Counted from the stretch's first letter, positions 17,171-26,793 are shown. The stretch: DNA of 64,000 nt from Tunicatimonas pelagia (GCF_030506325.1 NZ_CP120683.1:1178001-1242000); one strand, 5' to 3'. Translations and numbers: made by a program. The notes: generated by a model from the letters alone, not told the origin.

Positions 17171-19262
17171 AGTAACTACCCATATACTTTCGGATACTCC
17201 ATTCGGCAGCTACCAACAGCAGCAGTAAGAAAAACAGCCACTTTAGATTAATAATCGGAAGAAAAGCCTCGCTAGTATAAATCTTACTTTGCAATTTCTG
17301 GTTCTGAAATACTTCGCTAATGGCACCCAACTTCTCCGCCGTAGTAAACTTCCCTCCGCTAGTTTGGGCTAACTCACGCAGCAAGTTATGGTTAGCGGTT
17401 AAATTCAGCGTTTCGATTTCCAGGCGTCGCACACTAAACTCACCACTGCTGGTTAGCTGCTCATCGTTCAGATTGACACTCGCCTGATAGCTGTAGATGC
17501 CTTCGGGTAGATTACCGATGCGATACTGGGTGTTATTTTCGTTGGTAACGTAACTAAAATTGCGTTCTTCGCCGTCCTCACCCGTTAGGCTAAGACTGAC
17601 TGATTGGCCGTAAACTTCCTCGTAAATATCGTTGTAGATTTCGGTTTCAAACACAATCGGCTCAGTATCTTCAAACTCATTGCGTACCGGATAAACCTTA
17701 AACCTTCGCTTATCCTCTTTTGCTGATAAAAATTGAATTAGCTTGGTGAAGAAAGCATTGAATGCTTGAGTGTTTTCGTTTTTAGCGTACTCCTGTAGCC
17801 TCCACTGCCAAACGCCATCTGCCAACAAAACCGCCTGCTTTTTATCTTCTATTTCTCCAGTGACTAATAAAGGCTGGCTGGTCTTCACATTACCTACCTG
17901 ACGATACAGCAAAGAAGTATTTTCACCCTTAAAATTTATTTGGCCAAACGGCACTTTAAGCGGAATAAAACCCTCAATAATCGTTTGATAGTCATTCTCA
18001 AGCTGGAAACCATTGAAGCTCGCGTTAAAAAGGGGACGTACTTCATCAGTTTCATTATTTTGGCGGATAATTTCCAGCAGCCCATTCGATCGGTTAAACA
18101 TCGGAATGTTACTCTGCCCCCCCACAATGTACCACAGGGCGTTGGCATCCTGCACTAACTGATTCAATTGAGTATCGTTTAGCCCTCGCCCGGGTAATTG
18201 ATGAAGAATTACCAAGTCAAACTTACTGTTGGCTACTGTGGACGGATTCCAAGCTGATAATCCCAAAATAGCTGTCTCAACTTCATAATTTTTATTTTGC
18301 TCAATGGCGAGCTTTAATGCTTTAATATCTGGATGCGGCGACTGAGCCACCAGCAGAATTGATTCTTTACCCTCAATAATTTCTATGTAAGCATGGCTCA
18401 CATTATTCTCCGAAGTAAACTCCGCTTCAATATTTTCTACCGCCACCACGTAGTGACTCATTCCTTCTTCGGCAGCTTCCAGCAAAAATTCAACGCTGGT
18501 TATTCCCCGGTCTTGGTTGAAGGTTATCTGCTCATTGGCTATGGTTTTCCCTTGGTAGTTTACCGACACGGCTACTGACTCTCCGCTAAAACCGGTATTG
18601 CTTATTTCGGCTACCAACGGAAATTTATTTCCCTGATAGGCAATTTTATTGAAATACAGGTTGCTTACTTTCAAATCTTGCTTAGGTACTGTGTCACCAA
18701 CTCCAATGGTGTGTAGCCGGAACGGGTAAGATGCGTAAGCGGGCGAGATACCTTCATTATAAATACCATCCGTCACTAGCACTACCGATGCTAAGTTTCT
18801 GCCTTCGTACTCAGTTTCAATATCCGACAACAATCCTTCTATATCGCTACGCTGTTCCGAAAAGGCAATATTTTCCAGCGCATCGCTTGACGAAAAACTT
18901 CTGGTTTCTACCTGATAGTCTTGCTGCTGTATTTCATTTTGTAAAGCCGCGACTTCCGGTATCCACTGCCCACTGTCCCCCACTGACTGAATTGAGGCCG
19001 AGTTATCCACCGCAAATACAACAATTGGCTCTTCAATGGTATTACGAATTTGCTTGATGAACGGCCCTACAATTAGCAAACACAACAGTGTTACCAACAC
19101 AAATCTAAGTCCGGCGAGTACGTAGTTAATCGTTTTGCCCCAAGAGACTGTACCGAGCTTTCTACCTTTCAGATACAATAGAAGCGCGTAAGCTATACCA
19201 ACTAGCAAGCTAGGAACAATAAGCCAAGGCGAATTATCAAACAGGAGTTGAATCTTTTGCAT
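17169..19262 (-). CDS. Membrane-anchored VWA-domain protein
   Basis: 697 residues. Two transmembrane segments lie at the N-terminus (about 13-30 and 45-66) and one near the C-terminus (about 672-690). After the second, VVFAVDNSASIQ supplies the DxSxS metal-binding motif of a von Willebrand A domain (about 75-230), with VVLVTDGIYNEG as its second acidic loop. The rest is beta-rich, probably Ig-like, and periplasmic. Similar proteins in Bacteroidetes have no assigned function and resemble the Bat/aerotolerance VWA proteins in layout only. No operon partner is next to it. Confidence 0.8.
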   Translation of the reverse strand: MQKIQLLFDNSPWLIVPSLLVGIAYALLLYLKGRKLGTVSWGKTINYVLAGLRFVLVTLLCLLIVGPFIKQIRNTIEEPIVVFAVDNSASIQSVGDSGQWIPEVAALQNEIQQQDYQVETRSFSSSDALENIAFSEQRSDIEGLLSDIETEYEGRNLASVVLVTDGIYNEGISPAYASYPFRLHTIGVGDTVPKQDLKVSNLYFNKIAYQGNKFPLVAEISNTGFSGESVAVSVNYQGKTIANEQITFNQDRGITSVEFLLEAAEEGMSHYVVAVENIEAEFTSENNVSHAYIEIIEGKESILLVAQSPHPDIKALKLAIEQNKNYEVETAILGLSAWNPSTVANSKFDLVILHQLPGRGLNDTQLNQLVQDANALWYIVGGQSNIPMFNRSNGLLEIIRQNNETDEVRPLFNASFNGFQLENDYQTIIEGFIPLKVPFGQINFKGENTSLLYRQVGNVKTSQPLLVTGEIEDKKQAVLLADGVWQWRLQEYAKNENTQAFNAFFTKLIQFLSAKEDKRRFKVYPVRNEFEDTEPIVFETEIYNDIYEEVYGQSVSLSLTGEDGEERNFSYVTNENNTQYRIGNLPEGIYSYQASVNLNDEQLTSSGEFSVRRLEIETLNLTANHNLLRELAQTSGGKFTTAEKLGAISEVFQNQKLQSKIYTSEAFLPIINLKWLFFLLLLLVAAEWSIRKYMGSY

Positions 19263-19329
19263 GTATCATTTTGTGGTAAGAGTATGATGCGATTCTGCTT
19301 TTTCCGTAACGAAGAAGCGAGACTGAAAG

Positions 19330-19406
19330 TGTTATGGTGTTATGGTGTTATGGTGTTATGGTGTTATGGTGTTATGGTGTTATGGTGTTATGGTGTTATG
19401 GTGTTA
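19330..19406. repeat. Octamer tandem repeat (TGTTATGG)n
   Basis: Nine perfect copies of TGTTATGG (19330-19401) are followed by a partial TGTTA. It lies between two genes on the minus strand. Such perfect short arrays are prone to slippage and could alter spacing of the VWA gene promoter, which begins about 70 bp away. Confidence 0.95.
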
Positions 19407-19458
19407 ATTTACTGAACTTTGAACTTTAAAACTCAAAACAACTGCACTCTAACACTAA

Positions 19459-20205
19459 TTAGGTGAGCATTCCTCCGTCTACCTGTAGCACTTGACCGGT
19501 AATGTACGTCGACATATCCGAAGCCAAAAATAAAGCGCAATCTGCCACATCATCAGGCGAGCCACCTCGCTTGAGAGGAATGGCATCGCGCCAGCTTTGC
19601 ACTGTCTTTTCATCTAGCTTATCGGTCATTTCGGTTTCTATGAAGCCAGGAGCAATGGCATTACTACGAATGTTCCGTGAACCCAGCTCCAACGCTACCG
19701 ATTTGGTGAAACCAATAATTCCTGCTTTGGAAGCGGCATAATTGGCCTGTCCGGCATTTCCTTTTATGCCCACTACCGAGGTTAGATTGATGATTGAACC
19801 ACTTTTTTGCTTGAGAAAAGTACGCAGTGCGGCTTTTACCGTATTGTAAACTGATTTCAGGTTTACGTCAATTACCTTATCCCACATTTCCTCATTCATC
19901 CGCATCAGCAGCGTATCTTGGGTAATACCCGCGTTGTTAATTAGTATATCTAATGAGCCAAGATCAGCAACTACGCTATTGATTAGTTGCTCGGCAGCAC
20001 TAAAGTCGGAAGCATCAGAGCGGTATCCTTTTGCCTTTATTCCGTATTCACCTAACTCTTTTTCTAGGGTCTCCCCTTTCTCTACACTCGACAGATACGT
20101 AAACGCAACATTAGCACCCTGTTCGGCAAACTTTTGGGCAATGGCATAGCCAATACCGCGCGATGCTCCGGTAACCAAAGCAGTTTTTCCAGATAGTAAT
20201 TTCAT
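19459..20205 (-). CDS. fabG: 3-oxoacyl-ACP reductase FabG
   Basis: A short-chain dehydrogenase of 248 residues. The NADP-binding motif is TGASRGIG, then NNAG; catalytic Ser is in NLTSVVG and Tyr/Lys in YAASKAG; the C-terminus IAPGFIETEMTDKL and DGGMLT match FabG closely. It reduces 3-oxoacyl-ACP in fatty-acid elongation. The ATG at 20205 (MKLLSGKTALVTG) is preferred over the ATG three codons upstream because it places the conserved start normally. It stands alone. Confidence 0.93.
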   Translation of the reverse strand: MKLLSGKTALVTGASRGIGYAIAQKFAEQGANVAFTYLSSVEKGETLEKELGEYGIKAKGYRSDASDFSAAEQLINSVVADLGSLDILINNAGITQDTLLMRMNEEMWDKVIDVNLKSVYNTVKAALRTFLKQKSGSIINLTSVVGIKGNAGQANYAASKAGIIGFTKSVALELGSRNIRSNAIAPGFIETEMTDKLDEKTVQSWRDAIPLKRGGSPDDVADCALFLASDMSTYITGQVLQVDGGMLT

Positions 20206-20355
20206 AAGGATCAATTGTTAGGTTTTAATTTCTTCAAACTTAACGAATTAATCGGAGGAGCGATGCAGGAAAGGGCTAAAACAAAGAACCGCCAGCGTTG
20301 CTATAGGGCAATCACTGACGGTAACAGCTTGGTTTGGTAGTAAGCTGTGTTATTT

Positions 20356-20844
20356 CTATAGTACTTCTTCAATGAGATGCATTACCTGTTGCAAGTTGCG
20401 CTTATCCAACTCAGTGAAATTGTGGAGGTGGTGGCTGTTAATATTCAGAATGAGCACAACCTCTCCTCTTGAGTAGGCGGGCAAGGCTATTTCTGATTTA
20501 TCGTATTCGTTAAGCGAAATGTGCCCCGCGTATTCTTCCACATCTGCTACCATTACGGTACATTCTTGCGCGAAAGCCATTCCGCAGATCCCTTCCTCTT
20601 TCCGAATTCTAGTTCTCGCCGCTGGACCTTGAAACGGACCTAGTATCAATTCTTCATCTTTTACAAAGTAAAAACCAGTCCAGGAGAAATTCATACCTTG
20701 ATGAAGGATTGCTGCAATATTCCCAAGATTAGCAACTAAGTCGTTCTCATTGTAGACAATATCACGGATTTGCTGAAGAAGCGCATTGTACTGCTGTTGT
20801 TTCGTATCAGCTTGCGGTGGAGCGTAAGTATTGAGCATAACCAT
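20356..20844 (-). CDS. GAF-domain protein of the fRMsr family, catalytic Cys lost
   Basis: The 162-residue protein is clearly like free methionine-(R)-sulfoxide reductase: WTGFYFVKDEELILGPFQG, GICGMAF, DVEEYAGHIS and KSEIALPAY. In E. coli the three working Cys sit in IAC, GVCG and HIAC. Here they are Arg77, Cys87 and Leu111; only the middle one is kept. It should therefore not reduce methionine sulfoxide in the usual way and may be a ligand-binding GAF protein. The start could be ATG 20844 or 20838. The upstream region is very AT-rich. Confidence 0.85.
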   Translation of the reverse strand: MVMLNTYAPPQADTKQQQYNALLQQIRDIVYNENDLVANLGNIAAILHQGMNFSWTGFYFVKDEELILGPFQGPAARTRIRKEEGICGMAFAQECTVMVADVEEYAGHISLNEYDKSEIALPAYSRGEVVLILNINSHHLHNFTELDKRNLQQVMHLIEEVL

Positions 20845-21033
20845 GAGAACTAGATTATTTATTCTATCAAATATTTATTACTACTTTGCTTATCGTTTAT
20901 ATATTATAAACATAATTATTTATTACAAAGGTACCATAAAAGTCATATTTGTCAAATTTTTATTTAAAAAATTATAAAATAACCGTTTTTATTCTCTATT
21001 AGTTAAAATACCGATGTAATATATAATCAGCAT

Positions 21034-21477
21034 ATGCGATCTTTTTCAATAATTTTTTCAATTTTATTTCTTTTCTCTATGAAACTTGCTACCCAAGATG
21101 TTTCAGTATTAGATCAATACCGCTGGGAAAACCGGATACTGCTGCTCTTTGCCGATACCGAAGAATCAGTCATTTACAAAGACCAGTTACAAACGCTTGA
21201 AAGAGAAAAGTCTGAAATGGATGACCGTGACCTTTTGGTATTTAAGGTCTTCCCCCAGAAGGTCATTACTCCGGAAGGTAAAGTCATGGGCGAAGAAATA
21301 GCCACTCAATTGCGTCAGAAGTACCGAACCCAGAACAATACATACGCTGTAGTGCTGATTGGAAAAGATGGCGGACAAAAGCTAAACCAAAGCAGCTTAT
21401 TGAGCACTGAAAAGCTGTTCGGCATTATTGATCAGATGCCAATGCGACGGAGAGAAATGAAGGATAAGTCTGACTAG
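21034..21477 (+). CDS. DUF4174 secreted protein
   Basis: The 147-residue protein starts with a signal peptide (about 1-20) and then LDQYRWENRILLLFADTEES, typical of DUF4174, a thioredoxin-like fold family without the CxxC pair. Its C-terminus (AVVLIGKDGGQKL) fits the same fold. Probably periplasmic; function unknown. It converges with the DUF3108 gene, and the two TAG stops share the palindrome CTAG, a 4-bp overlap at 21474-21477. Confidence 0.8.
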   Translation: MRSFSIIFSILFLFSMKLATQDVSVLDQYRWENRILLLFADTEESVIYKDQLQTLEREKSEMDDRDLLVFKVFPQKVITPEGKVMGEEIATQLRQKYRTQNNTYAVVLIGKDGGQKLNQSSLLSTEKLFGIIDQMPMRRREMKDKSD

Positions 21478-22277
21478 TTACGCAGGTTTTGCATTTCTTT
21501 AATATCGACCTCAATAGCCCCAATTGCCAGCTTGGCTTTAATTTTAAGGGGCACTTTGTTGCTATCGTCTGATATCCACACCTTCACCGGATCTTTGCTG
21601 TTCTCAAAAAAAGAGTTTTCAGGTAGAGAAGGAGCTACTATAATGGCGTTAATTTTACCAACCTTGGTTCGAAGAAGTTCTCGACCAATAATCTTCACTT
21701 CAATATTGTAGATTTCTTCGTCGAAAAACCCTTCAATAGGAATCACATCGCCTTTTTCGTAATCGCTATAATCTAGCGTACGAAGAAAGTAGTATCCTCC
21801 TACAATATCTACTACATTGTTTGGTACTGGATAGCGCTCACGTTCCTTTACGGCTAAGGTTTGCTTATCAAGCTTTAGCACCGTTGCCATATCGTTTTCA
21901 TGGTCAAAATTCACCATTTCATTCTTACGGTAGCCACCTTCTTGAATGTAACGATACGACTGCATGGGGAGAATTGACGTAGTATCTACGTACGCCCCAA
22001 AGTTATCACGAACACTATACAATACATCAGCTAGCCCTGTGGTATTGCCAAATACGTCAATTTTATAGCAAGAGCGGCCGTTAATATCGTAGTAGCCATC
22101 ATGTACTTGCATAATAGCTTCAGCCGCACTAATAAAGCCGAAATGTATGCGGTATTTCAGTATTTCTCCGGTACCAAAACTCTCGTTCGTAACATTACGG
22201 AAAGCCCCTGATCCCGCGTACTGTAATGCTGTTGTTATAAAAGCGACGCCAGCTAGTATCAACCAATATTTTTTCAT
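21474..22277 (-). CDS. DUF3108 periplasmic protein
   Basis: 267 residues with an N-terminal signal or anchor (about 4-20). FGTGEILKYRIHFGFISAAE and the following GYYDINGRSCYKIDV match DUF3108, a beta-rich envelope family. Later, VKVWISDDSNKVPLKIKAKL is the family's C-terminal motif. It is exported and unconnected to any operon here. The function is not known; some homologues are annotated as ATP-dependent exodnase-like or as lipoprotein-binding folds without proof. Confidence 0.8.
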   Translation of the reverse strand: MKKYWLILAGVAFITTALQYAGSGAFRNVTNESFGTGEILKYRIHFGFISAAEAIMQVHDGYYDINGRSCYKIDVFGNTTGLADVLYSVRDNFGAYVDTTSILPMQSYRYIQEGGYRKNEMVNFDHENDMATVLKLDKQTLAVKERERYPVPNNVVDIVGGYYFLRTLDYSDYEKGDVIPIEGFFDEEIYNIEVKIIGRELLRTKVGKINAIIVAPSLPENSFFENSKDPVKVWISDDSNKVPLKIKAKLAIGAIEVDIKEMQNLRN

Positions 22278-22609
22278 GCTACCTAGGTGTTGTTAGATTT
22301 TAAGAGAAAAAATCATGCAAAACTGGTACGCTACACTATATTTTCTAATCATATATACGCATAAATCAGGCCTCCGTTAGCTTTTAATACTAGACCTCTG
22401 TACATAAACGTACATTTTCTGCCCGAAAGTGTACAGTTACTCTACTAATAACTGGCTGATCTGCCCATTTCAGCGACTGGCATACTTGTTGAACTTTTAC
22501 TAGCGAAACGCATTAACCCAACTTACTCACTTGACACGTTTTAGTTTGATTTGAGCATATCACTAAGAGCCGCTTGTACAACATCGGCTCTTTTTTATGA
22601 TTATCTTGG
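22278..22609. other. 332-bp gap with paired GTACA motifs and a plus-strand terminator
   Basis: No reading frame is convincing. CTGTACA (22398-22404), CGTACA (22409-22414) and TGTACAG (22430-22436) form a near-symmetric set. A terminator reading on the plus strand closes the gap although both flanking genes are on the minus strand, so a small plus-strand transcript is possible. Confidence 0.4.
22565..22596 (+). terminator. Plus-strand terminator without a gene
   Basis: AAGAGCCG and CGGCTCTT form an 8-bp stem with a 12-nt loop, followed by TTTT. Read on the minus strand there is no T-run, so it does not serve the aminopeptidase gene. Confidence 0.65.
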
Positions 22610-23644
22610 TTAGTCGTACTTTTCTTGCAGATAGGCTAAGTACTGGCTAATATCACCCGAAAACTGCTCTGTTAATTCGTTCTTTAAATCATCAATATTC
22701 CGGCGGTAGCGCACGTATGATTTAAAAAACGTATTATTCGGAAGCTTGTCCGAAGTTTTAAGTTTATCTCTCACCTTCTGGTACTGACTAGTTATAAGAT
22801 TGAGTGTGTCAGTAGTGGCTACTATCTTTTGAATTAGCATTTCTTTCTTACTAAGCTTGGCTTCTTTTGGCAAATCTTCAGAAAAGGATCGGTACAGACT
22901 ATCCAACTGCTTCGTTCCCCGCAGCATGTGGTTGGTGTATGTTCGGCGATCCTCTAGGTAGCGAGCATACTCTTGCACTTCAACTGATTCGGCACCATAC
23001 TTATGAGACAAGAAAACAAGCGCACCCTGATCACCAATGAGTGAAGCAATATTTTCGTTTAGCTGTAGATTATCCTTTACGAAAATAGTGCCGTGCGTGA
23101 GTTCGTGAATAATAGTGTTAGCCACTCGCCCCTCGGTTCTGAATAGCAGTTGCGATAAAATAGGATCATCAAAAAAACCCAGCGTACTCCACGCACTCAC
23201 TGTTCTGATACCCGTATCTAACCCTTGGTTAGCTAGTTCTTCTTTTTCTAGTAGTGCTTTTTGGTAATCAAAAAAACCTTTGTAGGAAAACGTGCCCAGC
23301 AGCGGGAATTTCCACTTGCGGTCTTCTAAAGAGAATGGTTCAGTAGCGGTAATCACCCACAGTATTGGCTTGCCTTTCTGATCGTACACACTGCCGTAGC
23401 TACCCGAATTATTTACTCCCAAACTATCAATGGCGAATTGCTTTACTTCCTGCACCAACTGCACTTTTTGCTTTAGCGAATCAGCTACTTGCGGATCAGC
23501 TAATAATTCATCAATCGGGCGGGCATTCCACAGCACTTTTATCTGACCTTTGGCTTGCATAATTCCGTAACTCACCAACTCACGCTGCCAAATGAGTACT
23601 ATCGCCAGCACTGCTACCAATCCAATGAATATTTTTTTTATCAT
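22610..23644 (-). CDS. PF10023-type predicted aminopeptidase
   Basis: 344 residues with an N-terminal transmembrane anchor (about 4-20). The zinc motif HELTH (in TIIHELTHGTI) is followed by ENIASLIGDQGA, the pattern of the putative aminopeptidase family PF10023. A typical segment, YDQKGKPILWVITATEP, FSYKGFFDYQKA, and SAWSTLGFFDDPILS precede it. It should be a membrane-bound metallopeptidase facing the periplasm. It is monocistronic and divergent from recA. Confidence 0.87.
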   Translation of the reverse strand: MIKKIFIGLVAVLAIVLIWQRELVSYGIMQAKGQIKVLWNARPIDELLADPQVADSLKQKVQLVQEVKQFAIDSLGVNNSGSYGSVYDQKGKPILWVITATEPFSLEDRKWKFPLLGTFSYKGFFDYQKALLEKEELANQGLDTGIRTVSAWSTLGFFDDPILSQLLFRTEGRVANTIIHELTHGTIFVKDNLQLNENIASLIGDQGALVFLSHKYGAESVEVQEYARYLEDRRTYTNHMLRGTKQLDSLYRSFSEDLPKEAKLSKKEMLIQKIVATTDTLNLITSQYQKVRDKLKTSDKLPNNTFFKSYVRYRRNIDDLKNELTEQFSGDISQYLAYLQEKYD

Positions 23645-23824
23645 ATCCCCTAAGTTTTCTGAGCCCTATTTTTAATGTATCTTTGAGTAGCGATTTCTAC
23701 TGCCTTTTGTATACGTTTGACTATCAACAGCTTACTAATTAGCTGCTGGTAAAATTCTCATCAAATTTACGAATAGTTAGAAACTCTGTATCTAAATGTT
23801 GCGTTCTTATTTTACGTAATATTC

Positions 23825-23855
23825 TTGCAATAAATACTTATAAAAAGTATATTTG
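23825..23855 (+). promoter_or_regulatory. Bacteroidetes-type promoter of recA
   Basis: TATATTTG (23848-23855) fits the TAnnTTTG -7 element exactly, and TTG (23825-23827) lies 20 bp before it as the -33 element. The predicted start of transcription is about 20 bp before the ATG at 23880. Confidence 0.7.
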
Positions 23856-23879
23856 TCTATCAACCATAATCACTAATTT

Positions 23880-24956
23880 ATGAGCGATCAAACAGAAAAG
23901 TTAAAAGCCCTTCAACTAACCATTGATAAACTGGATAAAACCTACGGTAAAGGCACCGTAATGAAGCTAAGCGACGATCGGGTAGAAGATATTCCGGCCA
24001 TCCCTACCGGTTCACTTGGCTTAGACATTGCGTTAGGGGTAGGCGGAGTTCCCCGGGGTCGGGTAGTAGAAATTTACGGCCCAGAATCCTCTGGTAAAAC
24101 CACTTTAGCCATGCACTGTATTGCTGAGGCTCAGAAAGCGGGCGGTATTGCCGCTATTGTGGATGCCGAACACGCCTTTGACCGAGGCTATGCTCAAAAG
24201 TTAGGAATAGATACTGAGAACTTGTTAATCTCTCAACCCGACAATGGAGAGCAAGCTCTGGAGATTGCGGAACACCTAATTCGTTCCGGGGCGATTGATA
24301 TTATTGTGATAGACTCAGTAGCTGCCTTGGTTCCTCGGGGCGAACTGGAAGGCGAGATGGGGGATAGTAAAATGGGATTGCAAGCCCGCCTTATGTCGCA
24401 AGCCCTCCGAAAACTCACTGGTGCTATTAACAAGACGAAGTGTACCTGTATTTTCATTAACCAGTTACGAGAGAAAATTGGGGTAATGTTCGGAAATCCG
24501 GAAACTACTACTGGAGGTAACGCACTAAAATTCTACGCATCCGTTCGCTTAGATATTCGTCGTATTGGTCAGATTAAAGAAAATGCTGACAATATCACTG
24601 GTAACCGTACCCGCGTGAAAGTGGTGAAGAATAAAGTCGCTCCTCCGTTTAAGGTGGTAGAGTTTGATATTATGTACGGCGAAGGAATTTCTAAAGTAGG
24701 TGAAATCCTTGATTTAGGGGTAGAGATGGAAATTGTCAAAAAGTCAGGTTCCTGGTTCTCCTACGACAGTGAAAAACTCGGGCAAGGGCGAGATGCGGTA
24801 AAACGCATTCTACTAGATAACCCCGAACTAATGGGTGAAATCGAGCTAAAAATTAGAAACAAGATAAACGGCGTGGAAGATAACCCAGAAGATATTGGTG
24901 CTGATACTGCCGAGTTAGCTGATGCTGCCGCAGCTTCCTCTAACGGAAAAAAATAG
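23880..24956 (+). CDS. recA: Recombinase RecA
   Basis: 358 residues of normal RecA length. Walker A is GPESSGKTT, Walker B lies in [16 protein letters not shown], and the L2 region is [20 protein letters not shown]. It forms filaments on single-stranded DNA for recombination and induces the SOS response. The tail is acidic and Ala/Ser-rich as usual. A good promoter stands before it and a terminator after it. No obvious SOS box was recognised. Confidence 0.98.
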   Translation: MSDQTEKLKALQLTIDKLDKTYGKGTVMKLSDDRVEDIPAIPTGSLGLDIALGVGGVPRGRVVEIYGPESSGKTTLAMHCIAEAQKAGGIAAIVDAEHAFDRGYAQKLGIDTENLLISQPDNGEQALEIAEHLIRSGAIDIIVIDSVAALVPRGELEGEMGDSKMGLQARLMSQALRKLTGAINKTKCTCIFINQLREKIGVMFGNPETTTGGNALKFYASVRLDIRRIGQIKENADNITGNRTRVKVVKNKVAPPFKVVEFDIMYGEGISKVGEILDLGVEMEIVKKSGSWFSYDSEKLGQGRDAVKRILLDNPELMGEIELKIRNKINGVEDNPEDIGADTAELADAAAASSNGKK

Positions 24957-25274
24957 CTCTGATCTTAAAAGTAAGAATAAAGAAACCGCACACAAGCGGT
25001 TTTTTTATTCTCTTTACTCTATCAGGTAGAGTAAATTAGTGGGTCAGAGAACATAAGCAGCAAGCTGAGCTTCGGGCGAAAGAAAGAAGAAGATTAAAAC
25101 AGTTGCTTTCGTAAATTATCACGCTTTTCAATAAAGAATAAGAACCATACCAAGTGTTTATTAGCTACTAAAATTGGTAGAGACCGGGTTAGAATATACA
25201 ACCATTATGTATGATATACATCCTGATAAAAAGCCTGTAGTAAAAAATAGCGCTCTTTTCGTAATTCTTTTGTA
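24957..25274. other. 318-bp gap after recA
   Basis: It holds the recA terminator and, further on, an ATGTAT-GAT-ATACAT palindrome (25206-25220). Beyond this I see no gene or RNA. Confidence 0.5.
24983..25007 (+). terminator. Rho-independent terminator of recA
   Basis: AAACCGC and GCGGTTT form a 7-bp stem with loop ACACAA, followed by TTTT. It starts 27 bp after the stop codon. Confidence 0.88.
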
Positions 25275-26057
25275 TTAATTGCGCTGATGAATAAAATTAT
25301 TAGCATAGGTAATAACCGTGGTAATAGACTCTGCTCGCCCCTGTAGCTCAATCTGCTCAACGAATACGCGCAGATAGTCATCTTGGGCCATCGCTTCTAT
25401 AAAGAGCGAATAGTCAGCAAGCACCATCAGGCGAGCAGCAACGATAGCCGTAGCTTTTAAGCTAAAAAAGCTATATAGGTCATTTGAGTAACCCTCTTTA
25501 ATGGCATAACTGCTTAGAATTAGCTGAAGCAGTTCATCCTGCTCTACAACAGAAAGTTTTTGGAGAAATATGTTCTGAGCAAGGATGGCTTCGTAGAGTG
25601 CTAACTCTAACGTAAATTTCCCGATATCGATATCCGTAGTGAATTCATTGACACAATGGGGACTCATCTGTTTGTATCGTTGTAGCATAACTTTGCCAGC
25701 ATCGGGTCGTTGCTGTAACTCCTGTAGCCCTCCAAATATCTCCCCAACACTATCTATCCCTTGTTGCAAGGTAGTCCATGCAAGCACGTTTTCTAGCAAA
25801 GGGTACGTTAGCCACGTCTCTAATAGTCCTTCGGTAGAAATGATCTGTAGCACGGAGTCGGGTACCTGGGTTACAGCATACTTCTCAGCTCCGGTTTGTA
25901 TAGCAACCCACTCTGGTGTTCCGGGAAGGACCGGATAAATATAAGTATCTAAGTCTGCGGGTGGCTCGTACAGAACACAGTCGGGAACAACTTCTTCCTC
26001 TTGGCACGATAGAAATATAGTAGCAATACAAAAAAAGAGAAAGCACAGACGTATCAC
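25275..26057 (-). CDS. Hypothetical lipoprotein, end of the Sia-like gene train
   Basis: 260 residues. The start IRLCFLFFCIATIFLSCQEEE is a lipoprotein signal with the lipobox Cys at about residue 18. The mature part is mostly helical, with no domain that I recognise. It is on the same strand as the Sia-like cluster but separated from its nearest gene by a 289-bp gap that contains that gene's terminator, so it may be transcribed on its own. No function can be given. Confidence 0.65.
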   Translation of the reverse strand: MIRLCFLFFCIATIFLSCQEEEVVPDCVLYEPPADLDTYIYPVLPGTPEWVAIQTGAEKYAVTQVPDSVLQIISTEGLLETWLTYPLLENVLAWTTLQQGIDSVGEIFGGLQELQQRPDAGKVMLQRYKQMSPHCVNEFTTDIDIGKFTLELALYEAILAQNIFLQKLSVVEQDELLQLILSSYAIKEGYSNDLYSFFSLKATAIVAARLMVLADYSLFIEAMAQDDYLRVFVEQIELQGRAESITTVITYANNFIHQRN

Positions 26058-26300
26058 TATTCGTTCAGAAATGGTTGAGCTTTTACAACAACGTCATCAA
26101 TTACTTTCGTATCAGCCAACATGAAAAGAGAAGAAAATTTATGCATAGATTAGAAAGTTGGTGTATGCCTACTCGATTATAAAATTTTTTGGCTTTTTCT
26201 TCTAAACAGACAGTTTCATAAATATCTGATAGCTAGTACATTGACCCATTCCTCCCGTAAAACCTGTCCACTTACACTGAGCTACTCACTAATTTAATGC

Positions 26301-26324
26301 AAAAAGCCTCATATAGAGGCTTTT
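26301..26324 (-). terminator. Terminator of the Sia-like gene train
   Basis: AAAAGCCTC-ATATA-GAGGCTTTT is a perfect 9-bp stem. On the minus strand it is followed by a further T and lies 22 bp beyond the stop at 26347. Confidence 0.82.
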
Positions 26325-26346
26325 CAAATGGATTTCTTGTTAGGAT

Positions 26347-26778
26347 TTAACGTTTAAATCCCAGAACCGCTCCCCCACAGTGGCTTTGCGACCCCTCAAA
26401 GGTAAACGTGATGTAGTAAATACCCGTAGCATTGCAAGGGTAAATAATACCTTTGTTGAAGTTACCGTTTGCAAAGCTAGTTCCTACCTTCTTACGGTTA
26501 GAGTCATACAGACTTACTACAATTCCGTCGGTTTGATCCCCGGGGGCACAGATGTTAAGGAAATATTGAGTGCCTTTGGCAAAAACATACGAGTATTCTA
26601 CCTTATCTTTCGCACCACCTTCACCATTTACTTCGTAACTTTTCACAAAGTTAAAACCATCGGCTAACTGAGGAATACAAGCTTCCGTATGGACGGATGG
26701 ATCGCACTGAGCACTTGCTAGCGGCACATTCAAAAATAAACCTAGTACTATGCTCAATACACCTGCTATAGCTTTCAT
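26347..26778 (-). CDS. Small secreted protein
   Basis: About 143 residues with a clear Sec signal ending LASAQC, then a beta-rich mature part with several Cys (CDPSVHTEAC, NICAPG, YPCNATG, SHCGGA), suggesting disulfides. The start at 26778 (MKAIAG) is preferred; ATG 26793 adds five residues. It directly follows the lipoprotein gene with no gap, so both belong to one transcript. Its layout (stretch ending in VVSLYDSNRKKVGTS) resembles small beta-sandwich domains, but no family is identified. Confidence 0.72.
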   Translation of the reverse strand: MKAIAGVLSIVLGLFLNVPLASAQCDPSVHTEACIPQLADGFNFVKSYEVNGEGGAKDKVEYSYVFAKGTQYFLNICAPGDQTDGIVVSLYDSNRKKVGTSFANGNFNKGIIYPCNATGIYYITFTFEGSQSHCGGAVLGFKR

Positions 26779-26793
26779 ATATTTGCGTGGCAT

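Noticed and set aside
19330-19406. CRISPR-like array
   Set aside because: The units are 8 bp and directly adjacent, with no spacers; it is a simple tandem repeat.
25206-25220. ATGTAT-GAT-ATACAT palindrome after recA
   Set aside because: Short, AT-rich and not linked to a start of transcription; likely to occur by chance.
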